NCBI GenBank assembly: GCA_963693365.1
Contig: CAVNZM010000006.1
Coordinates: forward strand, 7,192,001 to 7,256,000
DNA length: 64,000 nt
Source: Amoebidium appalachense
Taxonomy: Eukaryota; Ichthyosporea
Reading direction: 5' to 3'
Shown one piece after another: positions 63,222-64,000 of this stretch. Within the stretch, counting starts at the first letter, position 1, and every line of letters starts with the position of its first letter. A program made the position numbers and the translations under genes. The notes under the pieces were generated by a model. It saw nothing but the letters and a program-made list of their open reading frames with translations. It was not told the origin of the DNA and did not search any database.

Positions 63222-64000
63222 ATGCAAGAGCTTGTTCCGGTGTTCAAAGATGCATGTGTAATAGAAGAGGCTGTAGTTTAGTTTGCAAGGTGGAGTTAGG
63301 GAACGATGCAATTGAGTGTGGGATTTCAATGTGCATATTTGAACATAACAAGGGCGCTTGAACGTGGCTGTGTGAATCACTTGTGTGTGTGTGTGTGTGT
63401 TTCGGTGTTTTTGAAGTCACATTTTTTTTTGAGAGAGGGGCCGGAGGGGGGGGGGGGAATAATTGAACATTTTTTATGCAAGCACAGATGTGCGTTATTT
63501 ATTTTCTCTTTCTTTGCAGTAACTATATTCCTGTTAGTTAGAGTTTGGAGCTGTTGCTCATAACCACGGGGTCACGTGCACACACACACACACACACACA
63601 CATGCCCTCACGCAAATCACATACACCCACTACCCCGCCATGATGCCTAAACATGCAAATGCGCGCCCAACACATGCACATACACACACACACGTGTACA
63701 AACACACACTCAAACACGTACACACACACACACACACACACACACGTGCACAGGTTCCCCTCGTTCCACGGGCACCACGAGCACAGCACCAGCTGTCAGG
63801 TGATGGAAGAGTTGGCCAACGAACCGGGGTTCAAGTACGCCCTAGACCAGTTTGAAATAATCAAGCAGATTGGTTCGGGTGCGTTTGGCCGCGTTTTGCT
63901 CTGCAAGCACACACTCACGGGGCAGAAGGTGGTGTTGAAAGCGATTGAAAAGAAACTCGTTGTGAGAATGAAACAGCAGCAGCATTTGAGGGAAGAGAGA
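62778..64000 (+). CDS. PKA-catalytic-like AGC kinase, N-terminal part (cut by window end)
   Basis: Exons 62778-63181 (ATG) and 63754-64000 (continues past the window). The phase-2/1 junction regenerates a Lys codon at CACGTCAA|GTATGT. The N terminus MGNSHSHHGG has Gly2 and Ser6, as needed for N-myristoylation, and resembles the MGN start of PKA catalytic subunits. About 140 Ser/His/Lys-rich residues follow. The catalytic domain begins at FEIIKQIGSGAFGRV, with the glycine loop GSGAFG and the ATP-anchoring Lys in VVLKAIEKK, and ends here in the helix-C region (KQQQHLREER). A family name beyond AGC/PKA-like cannot be given without the C lobe. The intron begins with (GT)n and ends with (CA)n, whose RNA could pair. 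Confidence 0.9.
63183..63753 (+). repeat. PKA-like gene intron: (GT)n at the 5' end, (CA)n at the 3' end
   Basis: (GT)n at about 63,186-63,218 directly after the donor and another at about 63,382-63,400; (CA)n at about 63,580-63,602 and 63,720-63,745 leading into the acceptor CACAG at 63,753. The middle is unique DNA with a short poly-G. Confidence 0.93.

Overview
This window comes from an intron-rich eukaryotic nuclear genome. I see spliced genes with GT-AG introns, RCC1, TBC, SH3, Tudor, sirtuin and protein kinase domains, and no operons or ribosome-binding sites. The gene set (a CIN85/CD2AP-like two-SH3 adaptor, a PKA-catalytic-like kinase with a myristoylation-type N terminus, an RCC1-TBC protein) and the compact coding sequences fit a unicellular protist, perhaps near the opisthokonts, but I cannot name the organism. 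The most striking base-level feature is an enormous load of simple repeats: (CA)n/(GT)n runs often over 100 bp, poly-C/poly-G runs of 20-50, and (GA)n, (GGGA)n, (GGCA)n and (CTTTT)n. They fill introns and intergenic DNA alike. Most long open frames in the window are artefacts of these repeats.

Layout. 1-886 (+): last exon of a SIRT4-like sirtuin behind repeat-filled intron. 4.5-5.7 kb (+): likely 3' exons of an unrecognised gene. 7.36-8.61 kb (-): complete three-exon Ser/Thr kinase. 12.3-31.1 kb (-): about 22 exons, all linked by matching splice phases, reading through an RCC1 beta-propeller and then a RabGAP TBC domain; I interpret this as one RCC1-TBC fusion gene of about 793 residues. 33.98-36.31 kb (-): multi-exon gene of unknown function with a coding octapeptide repeat. 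37.5-41.1 kb (+): intronless, F-box-like N terminus followed by degenerate repeat-protein sequence, with about a dozen frame changes but no internal stop in the frames that look coding. 44.47-52.44 kb (-): complete seven-exon CIN85/CD2AP-like adaptor. 55.6-59.2 kb (+): Lys/Glu-rich protein with a C-terminal Tudor-like domain and two frame breaks. 62.78 kb to the window end (+): PKA-like kinase, cut by the window edge.

Between the genes lie two small non-autonomous DNA transposons with terminal inverted repeats (13,646-14,137 and 50,374-51,297), a three-copy dispersed repeat of about 95 bp, an array of CCAAT-box-containing repeats (about 42.4-42.85 kb), an array of GCAGAA/TTCTGC palindromes (32.3-32.8 kb) and several minisatellites. 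Several splice acceptors sit directly at the end of (CA)n tracts and several donors at the start of (GT)n tracts, so the microsatellites appear to be part of the splice-site landscape. No tRNA, rRNA, CRISPR or bacterial feature was found.

Functionally the genes are signalling and trafficking components (RabGAP/RCC1, SH3 adaptor, two kinases) plus chromatin-type proteins (sirtuin, Tudor). They are adjacent only by position; nothing in the sequence shows that they act together.
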